The position numbers and the translations under genes were made by a program. This document shows, in pieces, positions 1-12,088 of a DNA stretch of 64,000 bases; within the stretch, counting starts at the first letter, position 1, and the number at the start of each line of letters is the position of its first letter. Below the pieces are notes generated by a model that was not told where the DNA came from, did not search any database, and worked only from the letters and a program-made list of their open reading frames with translations. Source of the DNA: Isoetes taiwanensis (lineage: Eukaryota > Streptophyta > Lycopodiopsida > Isoetales > Isoetaceae); the NCBI GenBank assembly GCA_021234155.1, contig JAJEKV010000079.1, forward strand, positions 2,826,261-2,890,260, in the 5' to 3' direction.

Positions 1-735
1 AAAGGCCTTTTGAAGGAATGCATACATCATATTGAGGAGCGACAAAACAAACTCATGGATGTTGGTGCCACAGTTATTGATGAAAATATGCAACTTAAGA
101 GAGCCCAAAGAAAAGTTGAAAGACTTAAAATAAAGAAGCCTTTCAAAGCTCACAAAAGGCATAAGAAACAAATTGGGCTTTTGAAATACAGGAATGTGAG
201 AAAAGTCTTCAAGATGAGGTCTAGGCTAAGACAGCAGGTGAGGTCAATCTCAACACTTCATACTCACTTGTATAATCAACTTCTCTCCATACTAAGCTTA
301 AAGAACAGGCAGATCAACAGCTTGATCTGGAAAACAAGAATATTGTCACATCTCATGAACATTCCCAGCTCAAGTCATATGAACATATTGTTGCCTTGGA
401 AATTCAACTACGTGAGGCATATAAACATAATACTGGATTGAAAGTTCAATTGAGTGAAGAAGAGGAGCGTAAAATTGATTTAGAAGTTCGATTATGTGAA
501 GCTAAAGCTAAATTTCAGACCTTAGAAGTTCAAATTGCCACTAATAGATAGGTTCCATCTTTGATTTTCTCATATAAGCACAAAGCCGTGGCAGCTGCTT
601 ACAATGAGAAGGACCATCAATTGCAATGCCTAGTTACTGATTTAAGGGTTCAGGGATAGAATTTCGAACGTTAGCTCCTTGAGTCTCAAACAGCTATCAA
701 TGTAGTTCATAGCAACTTCGACACATTTATTCAAC
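1..735 (+). pseudogene. Decayed coiled-coil protein ORF (fragment)
   Basis: An open frame enters from the left edge (first ATG near 10) and runs to 441, but the better protein switches frame near 200-300. It then reads a charged helical stretch with pieces such as LKEQADQQLDLENKN and VQLSEEEERKIDLEVRL, ends at a stop near 550, and resumes as HKAVAAAYNEKDHQLQ. The Glu/Lys/Leu-rich heptad-like pattern is a long coiled coil. At least two frameshifts and internal stops make it a pseudogene or a badly sequenced exon. I do not recognise the family, and it is cut by the window edge. It lies outside the TTGAA target duplication of element 1, so it belongs to the older flanking DNA. Confidence 0.5.
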
Positions 736-1372
736 TAGCTTTGGTAATCTTTGAGAATCCCTCCCTCCTCTCCCTCCCCCCCAAAAAAAAAAAAAAAAGG
801 TACTTTGCTCATGTGCTTACATGAGGAAATTTATTTCTGTTAGTGGACCCTTGCTCATTGCTGACCTTCTCAAGATCTAGTTGGATATACCACTTCGAGA
901 ACAATGCATTCTGAATGTTTTGTTTGTCTTTAACATCTTCGGTTTGAAGATATTGATGTTCTTATTCTACTTATTGTCCAGTCTATGCCATATATAATGT
1001 GTCATCATCTTGAGGATTTTATGACCAAGATTTTGAGGATGATCCTATCAGTTTTAATGATTTTTGTATCGCAAATAGAAAGAGGCTGCCCATGAAGCAG
1101 CTAGTCATTTTTTTACTACTAGTCCCAATTATTTATGATGCAACTGTTCCTTCAATATTCTGAGTTGTTTTGATCTCATTCAGTTACTCTTAGCCTAGAC
1201 CTCAGCTTTCCTGCCCATCTAGACTAAAAGAAGATATAATAACAGTAGACAATAACAAATGTCGATAGAATGCCCATCATTCTAAACTTGCACAAAGAGC
1301 ATAGTTAGAAGATAAATCCCCTTACTGATGCACGAATTGAGAATTATTGAGAAGATTCATCAATCGAACCGA
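736..1372. other. Non-coding flank, nothing recognised
   Basis: AT-rich sequence without a convincing ORF. The only notable motif is a C-run followed by a long A-run at about 775-798. This is the left flank into which element 1 inserted. Confidence 0.5.
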
Positions 1373-1377
1373 TTGAA
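1373..1377. repeat. Target site duplication of element 1, left (TTGAA)
   Basis: TTGAA directly before the TGTGACG terminus. The same five bases follow the other LTR at 22317-22321. Confidence 0.9.
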
Positions 1378-2982
1378 TGTGACGTCCCCTACTCCTTATA
1401 CGATGCACACATCGTATCAGAAGGCGGAGCATTCCCCCTGACAGCCAAACTGGCAGGGGCCATCCACCTGACACCGCTCCCAGTGGAATGAGCCAGCAAG
1501 GGAAGAGTGGATGTGTCATTCACCCGTCTCCCATCGGGTCGATCTATCTGCGGAAGCGTGAATAAATAAACATCAGCACATACTAACAGTATATCAATAC
1601 AATCACCTCGAAGGGTGAATACATCATAATCATCTCATATACAACAACATCAACATGAATAATAGCAACATGGGAAATCCTACCCAGGGCTCTAACTCGA
1701 GGGGTTCGACTGACGGCTTGGGCCTCCAGAAGTCATTGCAGACAGAATTCATGGCAATGGATTTAGCTGGCATAAGAACATGGCTGTTGGGTAGTCCACT
1801 CCATCCGCCCCTCCTGTACACACTTTGCAGAGTGGATTGATAAGTATTGGGACCGGACCGTAGCCTGTCGGGTACATAGCCAAGAGGGCTACTACGGGGT
1901 TGCATTTCCCCAGCCCCGATGAGGCAGGAGGAAAGTCACCCTTCCTCCAGAGGCTTCCATGCTCAACACAGGTGGCTAGAGGGCCACTGCCCTTATTCGA
2001 CTTGAACCCAATGGAGAGTGACGCATCACTCCACGGGTGTCGAGCCCATACCTTGCCCTCACGCAGTGGCAAGGCATTAGACCTAGCTCACTAGAATCCC
2101 TGGTAGGCTTTATACACCAGAGGGATTGATCTGTGTTGGGACAAGTACCTCCTTGTTCTGCCGGTCTAGCCCCTCCACCTTCAACCCAGTGGGCTCTTGT
2201 GTACAGGCCGCAATAATTGGGTACGAATGATACTATTCTAGGATCATCTTCTATAAGGCTGTTAGGGTCTCTACCCCCCTTCCCAATACATGGAGGTCAC
2301 AGAATGAAATACCAACATCATCATAGAACTAAAATGAAGAATATCATCTAATTCATCTACCTAAACATCCAGAGTTAGGTTCCTTTGTTAGGGCTTATGA
2401 TCTCGGGATCTATAAGGCTTCTATGGCTGATCTAACATACTAAACCTGCTTATTGCCTAGCCAAAAGGCACAACAGAATGACTAGATACCTGGCCCTTGA
2501 CCTGCTCCAGAGCCTCGGAATGCATCCATGCCTCTGATCCTGCTGAAGACTGCTGCTACACAATGATCTGTTGTGCAAAGACGGCTTTGCAAAGCCGAGC
2601 AATGCGAAATGGGGTCTTGACTTGGCCGAAATGGCTCAAGAGAACCCTAAATGCGAAAAGGGAAAGGAGCTCTATGAAAACCCTAAAATGCAAAGAGAAG
2701 AAAAGGGCTTAAGGTTTAAGGGGACCCTTATATAGAAACCCTTAGGGTTAGGTTAAACATTGGCAAATGGGGTTTAGCCATTTGGCAATGGGGTCCATGG
2801 GGTTTATAATTGTGTATGTTTATTTAACATGCACAATATTCGAAGTTGCCTCCCTAGGTGCAACTCTTGCCCCCTAGGTGCAACCTATTACGATCACCGA
2901 GTACATGTCATCTGTGACATGTATGGGTGACGTGGCAGTATAATATACGTATTTGGGGCGTATATTATGCTGGAACGTCACA
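1378..2982 (-). repeat. Element 1 3' LTR
   Basis: 1605 bp, colinear with 20716-22316 and 53354-54955, with short inverted termini TGTGACG/CGTCACA. On the minus strand a TATATAAGG box (complement at 2726-2734) is conserved in the other copies and probably marks the U3 promoter. The plus-strand ORFs at 1655-2094 are shadows in LTR sequence. Confidence 0.93.
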
Positions 2983-2993
2983 TTCTCCCCACC
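2983..2993 (-). promoter_or_regulatory. Polypurine tract of element 1
   Basis: Read on the minus strand this is GGTGGGGAGAA immediately before the 3' LTR, the expected position and composition of a plus-strand priming tract. Confidence 0.8.
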
Positions 2994-3696
2994 TTGTCTT
3001 GATGCTGTCCACAGCATCACGCGTCTCCCCACCTTAAAAACCTGCATATCCTGCACCCACATTCAATATACATACAATTTTATAATGCAATTACTTCAAG
3101 GTAATATTTTAATTAATCATAAAATATCCTTGTATAATATCGTACTATGGTGAGAGGCTCTTTCATCCTCTACTTCATCATCTATTATTCACAAAAATTT
3201 TATGGCTTATACCATAATTATAAACATAGTTCCAAAATTTCCTACTTAAGGCTCCTTATCGTGTCCTCACAACACATTATGACAAAATTATGTGTTATGA
3301 AGTCTTCGTGAGTGCGATCTCCCGCGCGCTCAACTCCTCTATTGGCTGCGGGTCCAACACTACGTTAGTACACATTTAATTATTATAAGGGTTGGTTGTT
3401 GGGAACCACCCATTAAACACAATTACATGAATGCAAGGCATATCTCCGCATAGGAAGATTATGTTTCTTCCATCGTGGGGCCGTGGAGACGCCTATCATG
3501 CCGAGGATGCCAACTCATGCCTACACCTTTAGTTGCCTTTGGCGTGGAGGATAGTGTCCTTCCCGTATTTGGGCGTGAAGGATAGGGTCCTCCCCGTGAT
3601 AGGTATTGGCCAAAGGTGCTTTCCTATCAATGCATACATGAATTCAACCTCTTATCTCTCGAGGTCGTCTACTTCCGTGGGACGGAAGTAGACTTT
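2994..3696 (-). other. Element 1 3' untranslated region
   Basis: About 700 bp between the pol stop and the polypurine tract, AT-rich on the left and with no ORF of note. A tandem-like pair (GGCGTGGAGGATAGTGTCC / GGCGTGAAGGATAGGGTCC) sits near 3540-3595. Confidence 0.5.
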
Positions 3697-4366
3697 TTAA
3701 TCTACCTTCCACTCACCTATTGAGTCGATGTCGACTACTTCGGTGACGAGCCGACCCTTGCATTGCTCTATGAATTCGGGGTACTGCTTTTTCAAATCTG
3801 ATTGTAGTACCCACGTAGCGTCTTCCACAGGTAAGTGAGTCCATTTCACAAGGTATTGGAGAAATTTAGATCTTCTTGTCTTCTTATAAGCCCTGTCAAG
3901 AAGAACCTCAGGGACGATTTCAAGCTGATCGTCCGTCATTTCCAGTAACTCGTTTGTCTCCAATACTTCCTCTGGATTAGGAGTGTGCCTCTTTAGAAGA
4001 CTTACATGGAAGACCCTATGGATTTTGAGATGTGTTGGCAGGTCCAACTTGTAGGATTGGGTACCTACTCTTTTGGTTATCCTGAAAGGTCCAGCCCATC
4101 TTGGAGCAAGCTTCTTGCAATTGCCGATGCGGAGCTTGGCCTGCTTCGCCTTGATCTTCAACCATACTTTATCTCCCACCTGAAATTCTCTTATTGTCCT
4201 GTGCTTGTCGGCGATGCTTTTCTGCCTACTTCTCGCTGCTAGGAGGTAACCTCTTACCTCCTCCACCAACTCTTGCATCTCCGAAAGCATTTGTTGGGAG
4301 ACTTCTATCTTGGACATAGGATTGTGCCAAGTATCTGGGGTAAGACACTGATACCCATAATTGATC
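3697..4366 (-). CDS. Integrase C-terminal part with GPF module and chromodomain (element 1 pol end)
   Basis: Minus-strand frame that carries on the integrase interrupted at 12102. Early residues INYGYQCLTP match the sequence that follows MSPFM in the uninterrupted element 2 copy. Next come a helical region, the basic KVWLKIKAKQAKLRIGN stretch and the GPY/F-type motif WAGPFRI. At the C-terminus is a chromodomain with YLVKW and ATWV, holding the aromatic residues typical of chromovirus chromodomains. About 224 codons are open without a frameshift, unlike most of the element. Chromodomains of this class tether the pre-integration complex to modified nucleosomes. The ATG at 4377 is partly transposon sequence and is not a real start. 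Confidence 0.92.
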
Positions 4367-4369
4367 ATA

Positions 4370-4383
4370 GGGTGCAAAATCGG
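4370..4383. repeat. Left terminal inverted repeat of the DNA transposon
   Basis: GGGTGCAAAATCGG; the right TIR is its imperfect complement at 12089-12102. The ATA duplication precedes it at 4367-4369. Confidence 0.85.
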
Positions 4384-4779
4384 TACTGGGTAGCAGAAAT
4401 CATCGTCCGGATGCCGCTTACAAGTGATTAAAATCGGCGTGTTTTAAACACGACGTGCGTGATTGATCAATTGACATGTAGGGTGCGCGCCCGTCAAATG
4501 ACAGGCTGAGAGAATCATGAGCTTGAATGGTGCCGGAAACATGAATGCCTGTAGCCCGCCATATTCGTGGATGGTGGGCTAACCCATCTTGAATTCAAGC
4601 AAAATGGAGGGACTAATTGTTTCCAAGAATTGCCTGAACCGAAATTCAACAATTTGCCCTCACCAATTTTGCAATACATGTAAACCGAGATAGATGAAAC
4701 CCAATTCCTCCCCGCTCACTTTACAAAGCCATTGATGCAGCAAGGAAGAGAGATCGAGGCGAGATATTGTATGCAAAGA
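4384..4779. other. Transposon subterminal region, non-coding
   Basis: No ORF. GC-richer than the interior and containing short reiterated words near 4420-4510. Subterminal transposase-binding sites would be expected here, but none is identified. Confidence 0.4.
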
Positions 4780-7427
4780 AGGTAGCAATGAAGAAGAATT
4801 CCCTTCTAAAGATTCGCCTTCAAAGAAGAATCTGAAATTGAGACCCGAAAATAAGTAGAATAAGAGAAATTTCAGGAGAAATTTTTGAAGTATTCAACCA
4901 AATTAGTACAAATGTTGATGACAATGACAAAGGCCGTATCCTTGATCTTCTTTTGAGGGCAAGGGATTTACCAATTGCTTCTATAAAGAAATCTAAGCAG
5001 GTTACTATGGCCGAGCAAATGGTGAAGAATTTGAAGGAAACAATGCAAGAACATAAGTATGAGAGGAATCATGACATGTTTCGTGCAAGGAAGTCCATCC
5101 TAATAATGGCAGCAGCAGGTACAAATGGTGTCAAGCCATTGAATCAAACGTAAGTGGCCAGATTGCTCAAGATCCCCGAAAAAAACAATTTCAAATGTTT
5201 TTCAAAGAAGGGTGCAAGCTAACAAAGGGGAAGGATCTTGGTCAATGTTCAGGAGGAGGAAGCGGATGGGTAGCATGTTAGATTACAATGGAGAAGCTGT
5301 TCTCAAGTTCTGGACAGAAAATACAAGAGTTTCTCCATACAAGAAAGACGTGAGGAGGTATGTATCGAGACAGAATAAAGATGGAACATCCAATTCACCT
5401 TCTTGAAGTCACCAAGTAAGTATTCATCCTATATTGTAGGGTTCATTATATGTAGCATTTATTTGGCATTCACACGATTTTCCCTACGATTTGCAATTCT
5501 ACCTCGTGTTTAGAGAGGAGAATCCTCATATCAAAATTGCATTGCAGACTTTTGAGAGGTTGAAACCGAAGTTTTGTAAGGAGGATGTGAGAGGCATACA
5601 TGCCGTTGCATCTACCACTTGAAATTTGAATACATCATGCAGGGATTGAACAGCCTGAGAAAATTGGGTGGAGTTCATGACAATTGCAACCGCCATCAGA
5701 AGATTTGTGGCCCGCCCGTAATGTGCAGCCAAGGAGCATATAATCAAGTGCACCGTTGATTTATGGAGACAAGTGGTCTGGCAGCAAAGTTGATGATGAG
5801 GAGTAGTTTGATCATAACCGCTTGATGTTGGCGGCAAAAAAATGTGGGTTGGATAGAATTAGAAAATGTCCACAGGGGAAATGGATGGCACCGGTTCATT
5901 ACTAGTTACTTGGAAGACATTTGAAAAGCAACCTGTGGACCAGACAGAGAATTCAGGGGATCCAAGAAAGGCTTTGAGGTACAAACTGCCTTTAAGATTA
6001 GTACGTATGAGAGAAGTCCCAAAGAGTTTCAAGAGGATGTGAAGAAGGTAATATCAGATTTTGTTCCACACAATTACATAGCACATTGGCGTGCCAATCG
6101 GTTTAAATAGTGTGTGTCATCATTTTTAAGATACAATTGTATCTCGTTATTGACTTTGCAGAAAATTACAAAGATCAAGATCCAGAATGAGCCCCAGCCA
6201 ATGCATCGGGCATACGCACTCAAGTTTCTATACTTGTTCACATAACATATAGACATGACAAAAGTGTTGATATTCATGTTCCCGCAAGTGCATGTGGTAA
6301 GAAGACCGGCCCAAAGAAGCAAAAAAAGAACAGAAGATTGGAACAGATCAGGAATAGACTCAACAATGGTAGGAAGATCATAAAAGAGACTCACTTTTAC
6401 ATTTCTGATGATAAAGTGCATGACTCATTATTTGTGGAACACTGCCTACAAAAGCATGTTGCATGGCTTAAGGAATAGGAAATAGAGTATGAGAAGCATT
6501 GGGTTTGGAGTGATGGCTGCTCATCACAATTCAAGTCAGCAAAACCTTTTTTTTTTCTTAGGCAGGTACTTCACAATGAATGACAAGGAAATAGTCTGGA
6601 ACTACTTTGCCACTGCTCATGGTAAAGGTGAACATGATGGTGCAGGTGCTGTTATCAAAAGGCTGCTAAGTAAGGAACAACTCAAACCCAATGGTGTGCA
6701 ACTGAGACATGCTAAAGATATTGTAAAATTTCGGTACATATTTCAGATCTACCGCAGTTGATGAAACAGATGAGATCAAAAGATATTTTTGGGAAATTGA
6801 ACCTGCTGTTGTGGCAAACATGCAAGAATATGAAATTGAAACACTTAAAGGCACAAAGAAGATTCATCAGACGGACCTATCGCCAGAGTAGACCAAACAG
6901 GCTTGCTCATAGATGCCTGTCATGTTTCTGCTTGTTCTGCATGGATCAGAATTGGGACTCCTGCATCAATACAGGTAGATTTGGAAAGTGGGAGGTAACT
7001 GACTTAAAACCAGGGGAGACCCTTGAACTAGCCAATGAATGGATCAATAATTTGGTAGAGGTAGGTGACAATTTTGCAGTGAATGCTGAGGTAGACAATT
7101 CAGAGGGTGTGGACTTCTACATCCTCAAGCGCACAGAACCCAAATGCACACTTGAAGATTCATACAAAGATGGATGGGGGCAAAAATTTGGAGTGCATGA
7201 GGTTATCTTAAGTGGACTGTATTATCAATTCTTAAGTGGACTGTATTACCAAGATCTTGGGTAATTTCAAGTACATGTTGCTCACTAAACAACCTGAAGC
7301 CTCCGTGCACAGCCATGTAGTAAGATATCCTAAAATTGATATGGACAAAATAGAAGGCACAGACATGTACAAAATTTCACAGGAGACCCATGAAAAAATT
7401 ATGGCCAGTCTCCCAATAACATTGTAA
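4780..7427 (+). pseudogene. Transposase of the nested DNA transposon (degraded)
   Basis: Pieces in shifting plus-strand frames add up to one protein. An N-terminal helical part (4953-5153, with ARDLPIASIKK) is followed by KFWTENTRVSPYKKDVRR (5212-5406) and IKIALQTFERLKPKF (near 5530). DFAENY lies near 6160, then FYISDDKVHDSLFVEHC and WVWSDGCSSQFK (6390-6535), then YFATAHGKGEHDGAGAVIKR (6489-6761) and a C-terminal part to about 7427. The acidic residues in DFAENY, SDGC and HDGAG are the likely catalytic Asp residues of a DDE/D nuclease. In-frame stops, for example after AWLKE, and a slip at the T-run near 6550 mean it is not translatable as read. It would be the mobilising enzyme of the element. 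Confidence 0.75.
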
Positions 7428-7921
7428 TTCTTTGACACTTAACCAAATTGATGTAATTCTTTGCAAGTGATTTCTTGTTCCAGCACCTAAGCACGTAAGC
7501 ACACATTTGTATATATATTAATAATAGTGAGGATGCACAAGGGTGGTGTGCATGGACACGATTAAAATGAAGATTGAATTATTGTTTAAGAATGTACATT
7601 TGTGACATTGGAATAACATTCAATTATTTATTTTGGTACCATCACTATCCCAACATTCTTGGCAAAATTATATTGTCAAGGCATTTCTCGATGTGACATG
7701 TGTCAATTCCAATGGTCATACGAAATATTCAAGCCTGGTTACGAATTAATTGTTCTGACGCGTGTGAGGTTTTTCGTACACTGACGCGCCTAAGCATAGG
7801 ATTTAAGCACTAGGCCCCTAATCATAGGATTTAAGCTCTTCTTACGCCCTCACGCTTCCGCCTTAAGCCGGCATCTTGCCCAAATCCTCTTCTTACGCCC
7901 ATTCCGTCTATTTCCTTTGCA
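7428..7921. other. Intergenic DNA within the transposon
   Basis: AT-rich, no ORF. It holds the putative 5' region of the acidic gene; short GC-rich words near 7760-7800 (ACGCGTGTGAGG, TGACGCGCC) stand out. Confidence 0.4.
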
Positions 7922-8482
7922 ATGGCCTCTGCATGCAGCGGAAATCAAGCACCAGAGTATGTGCTTAAGCAGGTGCCTGAGGATGCGGACGTCGCTCCGC
8001 ATTACAGGAACGCCTACTTTTTCGAGCCGGTTCATCCAGAAGAAGCAACAGACACTGAAGACCGTGAGGAAGAAGAAAGTATTCTTTTGTTTTGCAATTT
8101 TGTTTTGTTTTGTTTTTCTTTTGTTCTAACATTGATGCTTTTTTTGTTTACAGAATTCGAGCAGGAAGTGGAGCAGGAAGTGGAGAATTCTGAAGAAGAA
8201 GAGGAAGAGAATTCTGAGGAAGAGGAGGATGAAGAGGAAGAGGAGGATGAAGAGGAAGAGGAAGAGGAAGAGGCAGATGAAGAAGAAGAAAAACAGCTGG
8301 TTTTCGAGAGCTGTTACGAAGAGCGCCCCACCAAAAGGCAGAGGAGACGAGAATTGGAGGAGAATGTAGCCCGAAGTCCGAACCGTAACGCCCAAAGCCC
8401 CCAAGACACCCCCAAGACACCCCAAGACACCCGAAAGCACACCCTGAAGACACCCAAAAGCCCCCTGAAGACACTGGCCTGA
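7922..8482 (+). CDS. Acidic Glu-rich protein with one intron (transposon cargo)
   Basis: Starts at ATG 7922 (MASACSGNQAPEYVLKQVPE). Read straight through, the frame passes a hydrophobic T-rich stretch that is better explained as an intron: GT at 8079, a T-rich tract, TTTACAG ending at 8153. Joining 7922-8078 to 8154-8482 keeps the frame. It gives about 161 residues, with a long Glu/Asp tract, then a basic patch (PTKRQRRREL) resembling a nuclear localisation signal, then Thr/Pro/Lys repeats (TPKTPQDT). The layout suggests a nuclear, possibly histone- or DNA-associated acidic protein, but there is no recognisable domain. The plus strand is shared with the transposase; a T-run and possible terminator follow at about 8488. 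Confidence 0.6.
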   Translation: MASACSGNQAPEYVLKQVPEDADVAPHYRNAYFFEPVHPEEATDTEDREEEESILLFCNFVLFCFSFVLTLMLFLFTEFEQEVEQEVENSEEEEEENSEEEEDEEEEEDEEEEEEEEADEEEEKQLVFESCYEERPTKRQRRRELEENVARSPNRNAQSPQDTPKTPQDTRKHTLKTPKSPLKTLA

Positions 8483-9491
8483 AGGCCTTTTTTTTGTAAA
8501 ATATTTTGTTAATATAAAAAGTTTTTTGTCTCTAGCACTTTGTTCTTTGTTTGTCATTTTTTTTCTCTATCAAATGTTCTTTTCGTCTATCAAATATATG
8601 AAGTTTTTTGTCTCATCTACTTCTTTTTTGTCTCACATTTTGTTTTTTCCATTATGTAAAGAATGAATTCATTTGATGTTCTTACTTCTATTATCCATGC
8701 AGGTGGCAAAACATTGAATTCTTGTACAGTCCATATTCTGCTTGAATGTAACAAAGGTTTCTAGCTCAAACACTAAGCACTTTAATTATTTCAGCAAGGC
8801 TTGTGAGTAAGCAATGGAACACACGAAAGCACACATGCAATAAACAAATTAGCTTTAAACAGCTTATATAGCATAACAGTAAGCACTACACCTTAACTGC
8901 ATGACAGTAAGCACTTGATGACATTAACACTTCTGCTAGCGTTAAGCAACTACATACTTAGTAACTGTCACTGCATGACAGTAAGCAGTATATGCCATTA
9001 AGACTCATACTAGACTAGCACTTGCAGGCAATTTTTTTTTTTAACACTTGGTAATTTTTTAAGCATCCCTTTACACCAGATTGAAGTAGATATAAACAAT
9101 ATAGCAAAACTTATAAACAAGTCTCAGTATTGAACTATATAAACAATATAGCAAAAACATTCTTAATTTAATATAAGATAAAGATGGTACATGAAAAGTG
9201 TAGGATTCCTTGGCCTAAATAAATGACAATCAGGCCAATAATCATAAATATCTCAGGCTTAATCACAGTAGTGGAGGATGACAAAGTTCATCACCATAAA
9301 CCTTCTCCAATTCCTCATTCATAAGGGTGCACAACTACAATTGTTTTCTAGAAAGTCTTTCCAAGCATAGCTTCATAATCTTTCTATCCGTCATAGGCCG
9401 GCTTGCATCCGTATGCGTGTTCTTCACCAAGAACTTCATTTTTTCCTCGGCCTTGGCCTGCATTATTTCTTCTATCTTTTGGATGAGTATG
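8483..9491. other. Non-coding spacer with short repeats in the transposon
   Basis: AT-rich. CTGCATGACAGTAAGCA occurs twice (about 8897-8913 and 8971-8987) among several partial copies of CAGTAAGCACT. Long T-runs lie at 8488 and 9030. It separates the convergent acidic and phosphatase-like genes. Confidence 0.5.
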
Positions 9492-10673
9492 TTAGCACTT
9501 CATCACGCATATCCATCTTGGCGTGTGTACTAGCGTAAGTTTCCGTGGATCGCTAAGGTAAGACTTGTATAATGAATCATCAAGAAGCAAAGTCTTACCT
9601 TTGAATCTTGGGTATGACTCATATATTTTTCCAAGTGGCTTCATCATGACTGGACAGCCAGGTTTGTTAGGGTGGTGAAAACTGGTCTTCACACATTTTT
9701 CCTGTCCCCATACAAATAGAAATCCGTCCCTCAAATCTGGACATAGTACTTGCAGCACATCTTCCACATTAGAGAGTTGCATTGATGACCATATACCAAC
9801 AAAACACTTAATATGTAACAAAGTCTTCAAGAAGAACACTGCTTCTGGTCTGGATATCACTTTCTTTCTGCTAGTGTATGTCATTGTCAATCCTGATTCC
9901 AAGCGTATGTGTTCATTTGCACCAAAAGTTTTTTCCAACACACCATTTAAATCCAAGACAATGAGTTTATCTTTTGCTGCCAAATCAATATTTAGTACAT
10001 TGGAACATCCTGAATACCTACACAACAGGAATTACTACATGGATAAATAGATGAAGATGAAAATGAAAAATGGGTTGAATGTGGAAACCTTTTCAGATCA
10101 ACAGCAGGATTCTCCTCGACCTAATGTAATCAACCGGGTAATCCTACAAAGGAATGCAAAAAAAAGAAAATCAATAATATTCAATGTTTTAAGCAACACT
10201 AAGTTGTGGCCTTGGCCAACAATGCCCACACTGACTTTCCAGGGTTAATAAGAGCATCAATCACTTGTTGAAGATCAGGCTCACCTGAAACTTGAGGGCC
10301 TGATTCTGCATTTTCTTCAGAAGACACTTTGATAGGTGTGGTGTCATGATTGAGATTGCTTCCTGCATCTTTAGCATAGCTACTTCTTGTTCTCTTTCTT
10401 GTAGCCTGAACAACTTCTTTGCTATCCTCCAGCTTACCCCTCTTTGTTCTTTTCCGCCCTTTCCTTTTGCAAATATTCACCCAAGTTGCCCTCATCCAAT
10501 GGAATTACTCCCTCAAGTTCCTTAAGTGCTTCAGCAGGTACACTGGTTTGTTGTTTTTCCACAACCGGTGTCAGGTTTACAACCGGTGTCGTGTTTACGT
10601 TTTCTTCTATGCCTTCTTGGATGCCTTCTTGGACCGGGTGGTGGTGGTTCTCATTTGCATTCAAATCAGTCAC
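9492..10673 (-). CDS. FCP1/NIF-like HAD phosphatase, multi-exon (transposon cargo)
   Basis: The minus-strand frame 9492-10025 holds an FCP1-homology (HAD) domain. It has nucleophile motif LIVLDLNGVL, then ISRPEAVFFLKTLL and FVGIWSS, and late motif LLLDDSLYKSYL. DLNG instead of DLDET is the form seen in the DLNG branch of FCP1-like proteins, in which the second acid is Asn. An upstream part (10673 to 10199) encodes a Pro/Glu-rich leader with a strongly basic KRKGRKRTKRGK patch, so nuclear location is likely; it changes frame once near 10440-10490. A probable intron lies between 10199 and about 10020, where an acceptor-like TGTGTAG is visible. The family dephosphorylates phosphoserine in proteins such as the RNA polymerase II tail; the substrate here is unknown. 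The first domain codon read as Met is a TTG and not the true start. Confidence 0.65.
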
Positions 10674-10710
10674 AATTGATCAGATCTCTATAGGACTTTG
10701 CAGTGTGTAG

Positions 10711-11579
10711 TGCATCTTCAAATGAAGCCATTGTCCTTCTTTGAACCCCTGAGGGTTAGACCTCAATTGCGTGATGGATTAACACATCCTTTTTGGTGTA
10801 CTATTTGAAGCACCCCGCAAGATGGCCAAAACCTAGCTCGCCAAGTACACCCTCCGCACCTTTCCAGGCAACCATGAATATATTGTCCTCCTCTCAACAA
10901 TGAACAACAAGCTATATGATACTCATGTTGGCAATTCAATGCTAAACTTAACCCTCAGAAGCTTTAGTGAATTCCGCACCAACATGTCAACATGTATAAA
11001 ATGGATCTTGCACTAACAACTTATCTCAGATAATAGTAGAGATGCTAAAAGTTGCAGGAGTATCCATTTTCAACTTCCACAAATTGTTTATGTAGAAATG
11101 CGAAGTCCTCGCTCTTCTTCGAGAACTTTTAACTCCTCCTCAAGTTTGATTTTACATTTGACCCGCCATTAACAGATGTAGGGTTCATTGCTTTTTGTAC
11201 CTTGTTCCCGCGCAAGTTTCCATCCGGATCCGCTTCAAATCTTTAATTTCTCGCCCAACTCACGCTTTTGGATTAAGCTTGAACTCCTCCCCGCTTTGTA
11301 GCCAAATCATTTGTGGTCCTGTCTTAAACCGTTTCTCACCTCTTCCAACATCATTTTCTCAGAATTCGTAGGCCTTCTCATTGCCTTTCAGCTCACTTCC
11401 TACCGCTTCCTGAGATTCTTTGTGATAAGTAAAACTGATTTTCCAATCTCCCTCAGATCGCATTCTCTAAGGTTTTTATGTTTTCATCACATGCACCGAT
11501 CTCATTTGATCCACCGGCCACCTTTGGCTTTGCCTTCATTTCAGCTTTTCCTAACATGTGCTACAACATCCGCCTGCTT
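10711..11579 (-). other. Possible degraded 5' exons of the minus-strand cargo gene
   Basis: No continuous ORF. Short minus-strand stretches rich in Lys/Glu/Arg in changing frames suggest decayed coiled-coil coding sequence between the ORF at 11580-11897 and the phosphatase-like gene, but this is weak. Confidence 0.3.
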
Positions 11580-11897
11580 TTACTTGTCTATTGTTGTGGT
11601 ATCTTTGGCATTGCAAAAAGAAATGCAGCCCGATTTATTTTTTGTGTTCCTCAAAAGTGCAACTATTGATCTAGTGCAATTTTCAAACGCAAAAGCAAGG
11701 ACCAGTTGCTTTCTTACTTCTTTGTTGTGACAATTCTTGTAGATTTTTCGGCAGAGTGTTTCCAACTTCTCTTGAAGATGCTCCCTTGCACAGTGCCATT
11801 TTATCTTTCCCATGTTCAACTTCTTTGTCCAAACAGAATCCCAATCTCGATCCGTGACATTATTTTCCAACCAAGTTTCTTCCTCGTGGGGCTTCAC
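11580..11897 (-). CDS. Hypothetical helical protein (transposon cargo, possible exon)
   Basis: About 105 residues of mixed charge with WLENNVTDRDWDSVW and LQEKLETLCRKIYKNC. It looks helical and Cys-containing, with no domain I recognise. It lies just inside the right TIR, upstream of and on the same strand as the phosphatase-like gene, so it may be its first exon or a second transposon protein. Confidence 0.4.
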   Translation of the reverse strand: MKPHEEETWLENNVTDRDWDSVWTKKLNMGKIKWHCAREHLQEKLETLCRKIYKNCHNKEVRKQLVLAFAFENCTRSIVALLRNTKNKSGCISFCNAKDTTTIDK

Positions 11898-12088
11898 CCC
11901 CGAATTGCACAGACCTCTGATGCTATGAAAATCATCCGCGCTCTATGCCTCCATCATCAACAGTGAAACGCTGATCTAAGTTTTCGCGCCCAGGGGAAAA
12001 GGAGGGAGAAGGGTGTGACGGCTTCGACGTCCGCGAGTTTCAGCACTTAAAGTGCTTAAACGCTTTGCCAAAAGTTGTACCCCACTAG

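Noticed and set aside
1655-2094. Plus-strand ORFs in the LTR and the similar ones at 21174-21458 and 53824-54108
   Set aside because: They lie in LTR sequence, differ between LTR copies and are antisense to the element; shadows.
8154-8300. Glu-rich tract as mere GAA/GAG microsatellite
   Set aside because: It is flanked by ordinary coding sequence with an ATG, a frame-preserving intron and a basic C-terminal region, so a gene is more likely, although function is unknown.
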